From JAMQPK01 sp963782595 (GTDB lineage: Bacteria; Acidobacteriota; Vicinamibacteria; Vicinamibacterales; JAMQPK01), in the NCBI GenBank assembly GCA_963782595.1, contig CAWAKJ010000001.1, forward strand, positions 434,001 through 498,000: DNA of 64,000 bases, given 5' to 3'. Made by a program: the position numbers and the translations under genes. Positions 55,957 through 64,000 of the stretch are shown piece by piece. Position 1 is the stretch's first letter; each line of letters begins with the position of its first letter. The notes beneath the pieces were generated by a model, which worked only from the letters and a program-made list of their open reading frames with translations, had not been told where the DNA came from and made no database searches.

Positions 55957-56023
55957 GGATTAGGGACTGGGGATTCGGGATTAGAGGCGGGGATTAGGCT
56001 ATTCCCTAATCCCCAATCCCTAG
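55953..56023. repeat. nested inverted repeat of GGGATTAG units at the gpmI end
   Basis: CTAGGGATT (55953-55961) pairs with AATCCCTAG (56015-56023), and GGGGATTAGG (55989-55998) with CCTAATCCCC (56005-56014). The gpmI stop codon is the first TAG of the outer arm. The same GGGATTAGG/CCTAATCCC unit forms the purE 3' end (28642-28672). Probably a convergent terminator as well. Confidence 0.65.
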
Positions 56024-56039
56024 TCACCAATCACTGCAC

Positions 56040-56357
56040 TTATTCGACTTCTTCCTTCTTGGCCTCGTCGGCGGCGATCCTCAGCGAGCGCAGGAACCGG
56101 CGATCGTTTGCCGTCATGTCGAGCGCCCGACGGGCCGCCACTACCTTGGCGGGCGTCGGTACCTTCACCATGGCGCCGCCCTTTTCGGTAGTAGTGGTAC
56201 GGTTGACAAAACCGACAACCGCCTCGAGCGTCACCTTCATTTCAAAACCTGCGGCGCGTGCCTTCTCACGACACGCCTCGACCTGAGGATCATCTGCGAC
56301 AGCAGCAGCAATGGCATCGGCGAGCTCACGAGCCAGCCGGTTGACGACGTCGTCCAT
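56040..56357 (-). CDS. small helical protein of unknown function
   Basis: 105 residues with an almost perfect Shine-Dalgarno (AAGGAGGA at about 56367-56374). N-terminal helix VVNRLARELADAIAAAVADD, a Cys in QVEACREKARAAGFEMKVTL, then a beta/linker (VGFVNRTTTTEKGGAMVKVP) and a basic helix ending in acidic residues (EAKKEEVE). No signal peptide or membrane helix. Strong SD and normal codon use support a real gene; family not recognised. Confidence 0.7.
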   Translation of the reverse strand: MDDVVNRLARELADAIAAAVADDPQVEACREKARAAGFEMKVTLEAVVGFVNRTTTTEKGGAMVKVPTPAKVVAARRALDMTANDRRFLRSLRIAADEAKKEEVE

Positions 56358-56584
56358 TGTTTGATCCTCCTTAGTCGGGGCCCTTAGCCCCTATACCTAG
56401 TGTTCTCCGGCGGAAGTATCGCAATCGAGCCCTCGCCTACACCATGAGCACGACAGAAACCTGTCCACCTAGCCGTCATTTGTAAAGAATATCGGTCTCG
56501 GGAAACCGCGAGTGTAGGACGGCTTTTATTGTACGGCCGTGGTTCGGTAGTGTCAAGAACGATAGAATCCGGTTATGGCGTTAT

Positions 56585-58138
56585 ATGGTTGATTCTTCTC
56601 ACGTTCCGGGCGATCTCGTGGACCCAGATCCCGATCGGGACCTCGGTCGCCCGGGAGAATTCCCGTTTACCAGAGGCATCCAACCGACCATGTACCGCGG
56701 TCGGTTGTGGACGATGCGTCAGTACGCGGGATTTGGTACGGCGAGCGAGTCAAACCAGCGCTATCGGCACCTTCTAGCGGAAGGCGTCACCGGGTTGAGC
56801 GTCGCGTTCGATCTGCCAACCCAGATGGGGTACGACTCGGATCACAGCCTCGCGGCGGGGGAAGTCGGGCGCGTCGGCGTCGCCATCGACTCGCTCGAGG
56901 ACATGGCGACGCTCTTCGACCAGATTCCACTCGATCGCGTCTCGACGTCGATGACGATCAACTCGACGGCCATCATTCTGCTGGCGCTGTATGTGGCAGT
57001 CGCCGACAGCCGCGGCATCGACCGGACGAAACTGTCGGGCACGGTGCAGAACGACATCCTGAAAGAGTATCTGGCGCGGGGCACTTACATTTATCCTCCC
57101 GAAGCATCGCTGCGGCTGGTGACCGACATCTTCGCGTTCTGCGAGCGCGAGCTGCCCCAGTGGAACGCGATTTCGGTGAGCGGCTATCACATCCGCGAGG
57201 CGGGCTCTACGGCCGTGCAGGAGGTCGCCTTCACCCTCGCCAACGGCATCGCCTATCTCGAGGCAGGCCGGGCCCGCGGGCTGTCGGCCGCGTCGCTGGG
57301 CGAGCGCATGTCCTTCTTCTTCGCGGCGCATAACGATTTCCTGGAAGAGATCGCGAAGTTCCGGGCGGCGCGCCGCCTGTGGGCGCGCATCGTGCGCGAT
57401 CGGTTCGGCGTGACGAGCGCGCGCGCGCAGCAGCTGCGCTTTCACGCACAGACCGCAGGCAGCACGCTGACCGCCCAGCAGCCCGACAACAATCTCGTGC
57501 GCGTGTCACTCCAGGCGCTGGCTGCCATTCTGGGCGGCGCGCAGTCGCTGCACTGTAACAGCCGCGACGAGGCGCTCGCCCTGCCGACGGAAGAATCGGC
57601 CACGCTTGCGCTGAGGACCCAGCAGATCATCGCGTTCGAATCCGGCGTGGCCAACACGGTGGATCCCATCGGTGGCGCATACGAAATCGAGAGACGCACG
57701 AACGCGATCGAGGACGCCGCACGCGCGATCATCGCGAGGATGGACGACACGGGAGGCACCCTGAGGGCCGTCGAATCGGGGATGATCCAGCGCGAAATTC
57801 AGGAGTCGGCCTTCCGCGCCCAGCGCGCGATCGATTCCGGCGAATCTCCGGTCGTCGGGGTGACGAAGTTCCAGACGTCGGAAGGGACAACTATTCCGAC
57901 ATTCCGCATCGATCCGGAGGTGGAACGCGTGCAACGTGCGAGCGTGGCCACGATTCGCGCCGCACGGGATGCAGTTGCCTGGCGCGCGTCGCTCGACGCC
58001 ATCCTCCGGGCCGCGCGTGACGGGTCGAATCTTGTGCCACCCATCATCGAGGCTGTGAGAGCCCGGGCCACAGTCGGAGAGATTTCGGATACGCTGCGAG
58101 AAGTCTTCGGCGAGCATCGGGAGACGTTTGTCTCTTGA
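56585..58138 (+). CDS. methylmalonyl-CoA mutase large subunit-type protein, catalytic half only
   Basis: 517 residues. TIM-barrel acyl-CoA mutase: EFPFTRGIQPTMYRGRLWTM, TGLSVAFDLPTQMGYDSDHS, SMTINSTAIILLALYVAVAD, KLSGTVQNDILKEYLARGTY, SGYHIREAGSTAVQEVAFTL and LTAQQPDNNLVRVSLQALAA. The B12-binding DxHxxG domain is missing, so the cobalamin subunit must be encoded elsewhere, as in split mutases (archaeal McmA1, and isobutyryl-CoA mutase-like enzymes). I cannot tell which acyl-CoA is used. Followed by an ABC transporter with TTGA overlap. Confidence 0.9.
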   Translation: MVDSSHVPGDLVDPDPDRDLGRPGEFPFTRGIQPTMYRGRLWTMRQYAGFGTASESNQRYRHLLAEGVTGLSVAFDLPTQMGYDSDHSLAAGEVGRVGVAIDSLEDMATLFDQIPLDRVSTSMTINSTAIILLALYVAVADSRGIDRTKLSGTVQNDILKEYLARGTYIYPPEASLRLVTDIFAFCERELPQWNAISVSGYHIREAGSTAVQEVAFTLANGIAYLEAGRARGLSAASLGERMSFFFAAHNDFLEEIAKFRAARRLWARIVRDRFGVTSARAQQLRFHAQTAGSTLTAQQPDNNLVRVSLQALAAILGGAQSLHCNSRDEALALPTEESATLALRTQQIIAFESGVANTVDPIGGAYEIERRTNAIEDAARAIIARMDDTGGTLRAVESGMIQREIQESAFRAQRAIDSGESPVVGVTKFQTSEGTTIPTFRIDPEVERVQRASVATIRAARDAVAWRASLDAILRAARDGSNLVPPIIEAVRARATVGEISDTLREVFGEHRETFVS

Positions 58139-59127
58139 TCTCGACAATGGCGGAACAAACCCTTCTGCGGGTTCAGGACCTCACAACCACATTCAAGACT
58201 CCCAGCGGCGTAGTGAAGGCGGTCGATCAGGTCAGCTTCGCGTTGCGGCGGGGCGAAACGCTGGGCATCGTCGGCGAATCTGGTAGTGGCAAGTCGATGA
58301 CGGCGCTTTCGATCCTGCGCCTCGTGCAGCCTCCGGGAGAGATTCGGGGCGGGCCGATCAGCTTCAACGGGCGGAGCGATCTTCTCGAGCTCAGCGAGCG
58401 CGACATGCGAGCCATCCGCGGAGCCGAGATTGGCTTCATCTTCCAGGAGCCGATGACGGCGCTCAATCCCGTCTATCCCATCGGCGATCAGATCGCCGAA
58501 GCGTTGCTGGTTCATCGAAAAGCCAGCCGCACGGGAGCGCGCGAGAGAACAATCGAACTGCTCGAGGCGGTGAAAATCCCGGAGCCGGCGCGCAGGGTGC
58601 GCGATTACCCGCATCAATTGTCTGGGGGCATGCGGCAGCGCGTCCTCATCTCGATGGCCCTCGCCTGCCAGCCGTTGCTGCTCATCGCCGACGAGCCAAC
58701 GACCGCGCTCGACGTGACGATCCAGGCAGAGATCCTCGACCTGCTGCAGGAGATGAAGGAGAAGTTTCACCTGGCGCTGCTGCTCATCACGCATGACCTG
58801 GGCGTCGTCGCGGGACATGTCGATCGGGTGGCTGTGATGTACGCGGGAAAGATCGTCGAAGAAGGACCGACGCGGCAGATCTTCGAGGGGCCGAAACATC
58901 CGTATACCCAGGGACTTCTTGACTCAATTCCGGGGGGAGCGCCCGGCCAGCGGCTGAGAGCCATCGAAGGCACCGTTCCCAATCTGGCGCGACTGCCGCC
59001 CGGGTGCCCGTTCGAGCCGAGATGTCCCAAACGCTTCGAGTTGTGCCCGACAGCTCCGCCACCGCCGTATGAGGTAGGCCCTGATCAGCGCGCGCGCTGC
59101 TACCTGTACGACCCGAGGCACGTCTGA
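58135..59127 (+). CDS. oligopeptide/dipeptide ABC transporter ATP-binding protein (DppD/OppD type)
   Basis: 330 residues; TTG overlaps the mutase stop, with GGGAGA 10 bases upstream (an ATG at 58147 is also possible). Walker A GIVGESGSGKSMTALSI, Q-loop EIGFIFQEPMTALNPV, signature LSGGMRQRVLISMAL, Walker B LLLIADEPTTALDVTIQAEI. The C-terminal extension has the OppD-type cysteine/Pro motif (PPGCPFEPRCPKRFELCP). Energises peptide-type uptake. No permease or binding protein is in the window. Confidence 0.93.
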   Translation: MISTMAEQTLLRVQDLTTTFKTPSGVVKAVDQVSFALRRGETLGIVGESGSGKSMTALSILRLVQPPGEIRGGPISFNGRSDLLELSERDMRAIRGAEIGFIFQEPMTALNPVYPIGDQIAEALLVHRKASRTGARERTIELLEAVKIPEPARRVRDYPHQLSGGMRQRVLISMALACQPLLLIADEPTTALDVTIQAEILDLLQEMKEKFHLALLLITHDLGVVAGHVDRVAVMYAGKIVEEGPTRQIFEGPKHPYTQGLLDSIPGGAPGQRLRAIEGTVPNLARLPPGCPFEPRCPKRFELCPTAPPPPYEVGPDQRARCYLYDPRHV

Positions 59128-60009
59128 TGGCACCGATCGTCGAAGTGCGCCACCTCGTCAAGCAGTTCACACGTCGCGAAGGGTTTCTCACCCGGCCAAG
59201 CGTGGTGCACGCGGTGAACGACGTCAGCTTTACCGTCGAGGAGGGAGAAACGTTCGGTCTCGTCGGCGAGTCGGGAAGCGGCAAGACGACGACGGGCCGC
59301 TGCATTCTGCGGTTGATCGAGCCCACATCGGGCGAGGTGCGGTTTCGCGGCGAAAACGTGCTGGCCTACTCGGCCGACGAGATGCGCCGTGCGCGCCGGC
59401 AGATGCAAATCGTCTTTCAGGATCCTGTACTCGTCGCTCAACCCGCGCATGCGCGTGCGGCAGATCATCGAGGAACCACTGATCATCCACAGGATCGGCA
59501 CACGCGAGTCCCGGATGGCGCGCGTTGCGGAGCTCTACCGCCTCGTCGGGTTGGATGAAGCGACCATCGATCGGTACCCGCACGAATTCAGCGGAGGCCA
59601 GCGTCAGCGCATCGGGGTCGCGCGCGCGCTTGCGCTGAACCCGTCGTTCATCATCGCGGACGAGCCTGTGTCGGCGCTCGACGTGTCGATTCAGGCGCAG
59701 GTCGTAAACCTTTTGATCGAGCTGCAGCAGAAACTCGGGCTCGCCTACCTGTTTATCGCGCACGATCTTCGGCTGGTCGAGCACATCTGCCGCCGTACTG
59801 CGGTCATGTATCTCGGCCGAATCGTTGAGATGGGCGACACGTCACTGCTCTTCAAAAGTCCGCAGCACCCGTACACGCGCGCGCTGCTCTCAGCGATTCC
59901 CGTTCCCGATCCCGACTACAAGCCGGCAAGGATCGAGTTGAATCCGAAGGACGTGAACTTCGAAGCCGCGCTGCGCGAGGTCGAGCCCAATCATTTCGCC
60001 GCGATCTAA
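59127..60009 (+). pseudogene. frameshifted oligopeptide ABC transporter ATPase (DppF/OppF type)
   Basis: Two overlapping frames join into one normal protein. The first (59127-59558) has VGESGSGKTTTGRCILRLIE (Walker A) and QMQIVFQDP; the second (from about 59427) continues with YSSLNPRMRVRQIIEEPLII, then SGGQRQRIGVARALALNPSF (signature) and IIADEPVSALDVSIQAQVVN. The join lies at GATCCTGTACTCG (59421-59433); removing one base restores DPYSSLNPRM. The first frame ends after 143 codons without signature or Walker B. Either a real loss, a sequencing error, or a programmed shift; normal codon use on both sides suggests a recent event. Confidence 0.85.
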
Positions 60010-60062
60010 ATGGTGTTTTGGAACGTCCGGCCAGGTGGCGGACATGATCGCCAGGCACCAAC

Positions 60063-60143
60063 GCGGGAGGCGGATCTGTCTGCGCCGCGGCCGGAACTGA
60101 CGGTGCACGAACACGGCCGCTTGCAGACAGATCCACCTCCCGC
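60063..60143. repeat. 81-bp imperfect long hairpin downstream of the ABC gene
   Basis: GCGGGAGGCGGATCTGTCTG (60063-60082) pairs with CAGACAGATCCACCTCCCGC (60124-60143) with one mismatch; inside, GCGGCCG (60087-60093) pairs with CGGCCGC (60114-60120). The loop is GAACTGACGGTGCACGAACA. It is longer than a terminator and has no T-run; a small transposable element or structured RNA is possible. The flank to 60223 shows no gene. Confidence 0.6.
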
Positions 60144-60223
60144 ATGGCGCCGCGCGACTCGTCCGCCCTCTCGGAGGCGACAGTCGAACCCAATAACTTC
60201 GCGGCAGTGTGACAGGCTGCGGG

Positions 60224-60537
60224 CTACTGGCTACCGGTTTCGGGCTGCGGGCTTCCGCCCGCTGCGCTGCGTGCCGCCTGACTCGATTCTTCGTAGTACG
60301 TCCGAAAGATATTGTCGTGTCTTCGAGTCAAATATTCAGGGTCGAGGTCGAGTAACTTCGCGAATGCATCGCACGCTTCGGAGTGGCGGTGCAGGCGCTC
60401 AGGGCCGCACCAAGCCCAGCGTGCAGAGTTGTATCGCCTGGCATCACTGCAAGCGCAATCTGGAACTGACTATGGGCCTCCAAAGGCTTGCTGCATCGTA
60501 AGCGTGGGGACGGCGCGACCTGCGCAGCCTGTCGCAT
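60224..60537 (-). pseudogene. decayed TPR-repeat gene fragment
   Basis: The minus strand first shows a TPR helix pair PLEAHSQFQIALAVMPGDTT with LHAGLGAAL, then needs a frame change near 60400 to continue with HRHSEACDAFAKLLDLDPEY, another TPR unit, ending in TAG at 60224-60226. There is no start codon for a whole gene. It resembles the TPR region of CadC-like or O-GlcNAc-type proteins. The 3' end runs into a CGGGCTGCGGGCT low-complexity repeat, mirrored at 60670-60700. The stretch 60538-60669 shows nothing further. Confidence 0.65.
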
Positions 60538-60699
60538 TGCGTATCCGGTCGCGGGGCGTCAGATGCAGTTGCCCGCGTCGTCGAGCCTTGGTTCGCGGAA
60601 GCAGTCTTATGCCGGCTCGGCTCGTGTTCGCCGCGGATCGCGGGCGGAATGAAACAGATGACGCACGATCAGAGTCCGTAGCCGGCAGCCCGAAGCCCG

Positions 60700-61392
60700 T
60701 CAGACGGCGACGCGCGCGCGGACGTCCTTCTCGACCATGCCGTCGCGCAGGTGAAGGGTGCGGTGCGCGTAAGCCGCGACGTCCGCTTCGTGCGTGACGA
60801 GAATGATCGTGTTCCCGGCGTCGTGCAGGCGCGCGAACAGGCTCATGATTTCGGCGCCGGTCTTCGAATCGAGATTGCCGGTCGGCTCGTCTGCAAGCAG
60901 GATCGAGGGGTTGTTCACGAGCGCGCGGGCAATCGCGACGCGCTGACGCTGACCGCCCGACAGCTCGTTGGGACGATGCTGCATCCGGCTGGAGAGCTCG
61001 ACCTTCTCGAGTGCGCCGCGCGCGCGCGCCGTTCGCTCGACGGCCGGCACGCCGGCATAAACCAGCGGCAATTCCACGTTGTGCAGCGCCGTCGCGCGCG
61101 GCAGCAGATTGAACGTCTGGAAGACGAACCCGATCTCTTCGTTCCGGATGCGGGCCAGCTCGTTGTCATTCATCCGCGCGACTTCCTGGTTGTTGAGCGA
61201 GTAGCTGCCCTTTGACGGCGTATCAAGACAGCCGATCAAATTCATCAGTGTCGATTTGCCGGATCCGGAGGGACCCATGATAGCGACGTACTCGCCACGC
61301 TCGATGGAAGTCGACACCCCGCGCAGCGCGTGGATCTCCTCCTCGCCCATTACGTAGGTCTTCCACAAGTCGCGGGTCTCGATGAGTGCCAT
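60700..61392 (-). CDS. LolD/MacB-type ABC transporter ATP-binding protein
   Basis: 230 residues. Walker A AIMGPSGSGKSTLMNLIG, Q-loop GFVFQTFNLLPRATALHNVE, signature LSGGQRQRVAIARALVNN, Walker B ILLADEPTGNLDSKTG, H-loop ILVTHEAD. This family energises MacB-like efflux or lipoprotein release; the permease is not adjacent. No partner gene in the window, so the exact role is open. Confidence 0.92.
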   Translation of the reverse strand: MALIETRDLWKTYVMGEEEIHALRGVSTSIERGEYVAIMGPSGSGKSTLMNLIGCLDTPSKGSYSLNNQEVARMNDNELARIRNEEIGFVFQTFNLLPRATALHNVELPLVYAGVPAVERTARARGALEKVELSSRMQHRPNELSGGQRQRVAIARALVNNPSILLADEPTGNLDSKTGAEIMSLFARLHDAGNTIILVTHEADVAAYAHRTLHLRDGMVEKDVRARVAV

Positions 61393-61428
61393 GGGAATGA
61401 ATACGAGCGTGGCCGCCCGAGGGTTTCA

Positions 61429-62247
61429 TTATGACGCGGCGCGCAGCCGTTGCAGCAGGTTTCTGCACGACGCGGGCGCATCAGCCGGAATGTGGGCGCT
61501 CCAGTCGCGAACGTCGATGGGAATGACGGAAATGCTGGCGTTTCCGCGCGTTCGCTTGCGCAACTCGGCGATGGCCTCTGCCAGTTCCCTGACGGGTGCG
61601 ACGCTGCTGCCCATCAGAAACACACAGATCGGGGTCGTCGCCTTCTGCGCGGCGCTCCAGGCGTCCTGAACGGCCTGCTTGTCGACATGCGGCACCACTT
61701 TCGCCGCAATTCGCTGGCCGTCATCCCGCGAGAACAGCTTCTTCGACTTGGTTGCGAAATCCAGATCGAACCCGCGCGCGGGCAGCTCCTCGATCTGACG
61801 TCCTTCGGCACCGAGCGCCTGCCGGAACCGATCCAGGGTGGCCTTGCGAACGAAATCGTCGCGATATCTTCGCTCCGACGCAAATCGAGCTGGCGGTGTG
61901 TCGCTTCCTTCGCCTGCGGCAGGTCTGGCAGGATCGGGATGAGACGCGCGCGTCTGAGGTGCCGGCCGACCCGAGGCCGCGTCCGGCGCCGGAGCCGGTG
62001 GCGCGGGAGTCGCAGCGGCAGTGGCGCCAACCATGCGATCGTACTCGGCCCGCAGCTCGGCGTTCATCAACGTGCGATACGCCTCTGTCAATGATGCCGC
62101 GCGCTCCGCCGCCATCTCCTGGAATTCCTTGCCCAGATGCTGGACCTTGTCTGGATGATAGCGTGCGATCTCGCTTCGAAACGCCCGCTTGATCTCTTCG
62201 GGCGTCGCGCCTGGCTCGACGGAAAGAAGTTGATAAAAGTTCTGCAC
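61429..62247 (-). CDS. J-domain protein with variable linker and C-terminal domain
   Basis: 272 residues. N-terminal J domain with HPD in EIARYHPDKVQHLGKEFQEM (residues about 28-34), so it can stimulate a DnaK-type chaperone. A Pro/Ala-rich linker is followed by a C-terminal alpha/beta domain of about 120 residues with DLDFATKSKKLFSRDDGQRI and TPICVFLMGSSVAPVRELAE, family unknown. It lies 13 bp from the GspE/PilB ATPase and is transcribed with it, suggesting a link to pilus or secretion assembly. Confidence 0.82.
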   Translation of the reverse strand: MQNFYQLLSVEPGATPEEIKRAFRSEIARYHPDKVQHLGKEFQEMAAERAASLTEAYRTLMNAELRAEYDRMVGATAAATPAPPAPAPDAASGRPAPQTRASHPDPARPAAGEGSDTPPARFASERRYRDDFVRKATLDRFRQALGAEGRQIEELPARGFDLDFATKSKKLFSRDDGQRIAAKVVPHVDKQAVQDAWSAAQKATTPICVFLMGSSVAPVRELAEAIAELRKRTRGNASISVIPIDVRDWSAHIPADAPASCRNLLQRLRAAS

Positions 62248-62260
62248 AGCCTGTGGGGAC

Positions 62261-64000
62261 CTAGCCCTGCTTCTTGAACTCCGCCACGTTCGCGGGCGGG
62301 AGTTCCTTCCGTTCCTTGTCTTTTATTCTCTTGCTCGATTTGCGCGCTTCAGTCGTACGCGAACAGTACGGACAGAAGTTCCACCCAGGCTGCAGCGAGC
62401 GCCCGCAGTGCGGGCAGCCGCCGCTCAAGCGGCGTCCGCACTGAGGACAGGCAAGGAAATCGATGCCAACCGCCGCGCTGCATCCCGGGCAGAGCGTGCG
62501 CATCTCGCGCACTTCTGTGACAACTCGCAACAATTCCTCGGCCGTCGTCTGCCCGCTCTTGACCTTGGCCAGTCCGTCCTCACCGAGGCTGACCATGCCG
62601 CCCGCCAACGCCGCTTCGCGCAGCGACTCTTCCCCGGCCCTCGACGCAATCAACCGGCGAAGCTTGTCGGTCACACGCATCACTTCGTAGAGCCCCATGC
62701 GGCCACGATAGCCGGTCTGGTTGCACTGATCGCAGCCAACCGCTTTGTAGAACGGCAGTGCCGCGGCATCGGCTTCGGAAATATTCAGCGCACGCAGCAC
62801 ATCGGGCTCGGGCGTGTACTGACGGCGGCAGCTCATGCACAGCCGGCGCACGAGACGTTGTGCCACGACGCCGATGAGCGCGGACCCGGCGACGAACGGC
62901 TCAACGCCGATGTCCGTCAAGCGGGTCACGGTCGAGGGCGCATCGTCTGTGTGCAGCGTCGAGAGCACGAGATGGCCCGTCTGCGCCGCCTGCATCGCGA
63001 TCCTCGCAGTCTCCTGATCGCGGATCTCGCCCACGAGGATGATGTCGGGATCCTGGCGGAGTATCGACCGGAGAGCGCTCGCAAACGTGAGCTTGATCTT
63101 GTCGTTGATCTGGGTCTGATTGATGCCTTGCAACTGGTACTCGACAGGATCTTCGATCGTGATGATGTTCGAGTTCTCTGTCTTCAGCGTCGTCAACGCC
63201 GAGCACAACGTCGTCGTCTTGCCGCTGCCTGTGGGGCCAACCACCAGAATCATGCCGTGCTGGTGGCGCAGGAAGAACCGCAGCTCTTCGAGCGCGGCCG
63301 CCGAAAACCCGAGCTCTTCGAGCGGCGGAAGGCCCTTGCGGTGATCGAGCACGCGCAACACGACCTTTTCGCCGAACAACGTGCGCAACGTCGAGGCGCG
63401 GAAGTCGACTTCGGTCCCCTCCTCCGTGGTGACGCGAATGCGGCCATCCTGCGGCAGCCGTTTTTCCGCGATGTCCATCCCGGCCATGATCTTCAAGCGG
63501 GCGATCAAACCCTCGTGCACCCACTTGGGCAGATCCATGACCTCCTTCAGCAGACCGTCGAGCCGGTGCCGCACGAGCACACCTTTTTCGAGCGGCTCGA
63601 TATGCACGTCGCTGGCATGGCTGCGAATCGCGCTGCGCACGACAAGATCGACGAGGTCGATGATGGGCGCCGTCTCGCTGCGCTCTTTGAGTCCCGCGAC
63701 CGGCTCGAACACCTCTTCGTCAACCGAGCGCCGGGCGAGCGACGTTTCCGCAGCGGACTCTCCGGCAACGCCCTTGCCGCGTGGGCTCTGAACGAGCCCC
63801 GCCCCTGGCGACACTTTGGCGAGTGCCTTGTCGGGATAGCTTTTCTGAATCGAGTCGAGAATCTCCGCCGCGGTGGTGACGACCTGCTTGATTCGGTAGC
63901 CGGTCTGAAACTCGAGATCCTGCACAAGACTGAACAAGAGCGGGTCGGCCATGGCCACAGTGAGCAGGTTCTTCTCGAGGCTCGTGGCGATGCAGACCCG
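62261..64000 (-). CDS. GspE/PilB-family secretion or type IV pilus ATPase, with C-terminal zinc ribbons, N-terminus off window
   Basis: 579 codons are visible; the frame is open to 64000 and the start lies beyond. N-terminal part TVAMADPLLFSLVQDLEFQ is the GspE_N end, followed by SHASDVHIEPLEKGVLVRHR, Walker A VVGPTGSGKTTTLCSALTTL, Asp-box and Walker B DPDIILVGEIRDQETARIAM, and the tetracysteine zinc region (CMSCRRQ, CDQCNQTGYRGRMG). After the usual end (TELREM-like VTEVREM) an extra about 80 residues carry three CxxC pairs (CPQCGRRL, CPHCGRSLQPGWNFCPYC). This added tail is not part of the core family. Confidence 0.9.
   Translation of the reverse strand, partial: RVCIATSLEKNLLTVAMADPLLFSLVQDLEFQTGYRIKQVVTTAAEILDSIQKSYPDKALAKVSPGAGLVQSPRGKGVAGESAAETSLARRSVDEEVFEPVAGLKERSETAPIIDLVDLVVRSAIRSHASDVHIEPLEKGVLVRHRLDGLLKEVMDLPKWVHEGLIARLKIMAGMDIAEKRLPQDGRIRVTTEEGTEVDFRASTLRTLFGEKVVLRVLDHRKGLPPLEELGFSAAALEELRFFLRHQHGMILVVGPTGSGKTTTLCSALTTLKTENSNIITIEDPVEYQLQGINQTQINDKIKLTFASALRSILRQDPDIILVGEIRDQETARIAMQAAQTGHLVLSTLHTDDAPSTVTRLTDIGVEPFVAGSALIGVVAQRLVRRLCMSCRRQYTPEPDVLRALNISEADAAALPFYKAVGCDQCNQTGYRGRMGLYEVMRVTDKLRRLIASRAGEESLREAALAGGMVSLGEDGLAKVKSGQTTAEELLRVVTEVREMRTLCPGCSAAVGIDFLACPQCGRRLSGGCPHCGRSLQPGWNFCPYCSRTTEARKSSKRIKDKERKELPPANVAEFKKQG

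Noticed and set aside
60010..60700. Plus-strand open frames after the ABC pseudogene
   Set aside because: They cross the long hairpin and the TPR remnant and show no coding pattern; the minus strand explains the region better.

Overview
The window reads as a chromosomal segment of a GC-rich, Gram-negative bacterium. Its gene style suggests Acidobacteriota, perhaps class Vicinamibacteria: a winged-helix/TPR regulator of the CadC type, a carboxypeptidase-regulatory/TonB-type outer membrane protein, a PDZ-containing sensor kinase with an NtrC-type regulator, and palindromic repeats at many gene ends. That placement is inference; the complete 16S gene at 10677-12231 (minus strand) would settle it.

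Layout. 1-6428: start of an exported metallo-beta-lactamase-fold protein, a translationally coupled regulator/methyltransferase pair, an OmpA-family protein and a secreted protein with a duplicated zinc-protease domain. 6432-12556: a complete rRNA operon on the minus strand (16S, tRNA-Ile(GAT), tRNA-Ala(TGC), 23S, 5S) with its promoter and matching processing stems. 12595-12865: promoter, about 235 nt of structured non-coding RNA, and terminator, downstream of tyrS. 12876-30525: tyrS, a metallophosphoesterase, and a purine gene set on the minus strand (M16 peptidase-purB-purS-purQ-purL-purF-HEAT protein-purM-[RAYT transposase]-purN; then purE and purD), with rlmN and an mtaB-type methylthiotransferase between. 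30708-44166: rpsU, a zinc ribbon, a UbiA-type prenyltransferase, a DUF362 protein, a coiled-coil protein, and a surface-polysaccharide cluster with five GT4-type glycosyltransferases in two paralogous families, one integral membrane glycosyltransferase, a GDP-fucose synthase and a truncated methyltransferase fused to a GT2 transferase. 44252-51733: NtrC-type regulator, PDZ/7TM sensor kinase, TonB-type barrel protein and an exported protein. 51856-55956: glgC, eno, gpmI. 56040-60537: small conserved-looking gene, methylmalonyl-CoA mutase large subunit, one intact and one frameshifted oligopeptide-type ABC ATPase, and a decayed TPR gene. 60700-64000: LolD/MacB-type ATPase, J-domain protein, and a GspE/PilB ATPase with a C-terminal zinc-ribbon tail that runs off the window.

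Two things stand out. First, several families of palindromic repeats sit exactly at gene ends and supply start codons, stop codons or C-terminal residues of their host genes. They include a complete RAYT/REP unit lodged between purM and purN. Second, the RNA candidate at 12595-12830 has its own 17-bp-spaced promoter, a stem with tandem G-A pairs, and an intrinsic terminator, and matches no RNA family I recognise.
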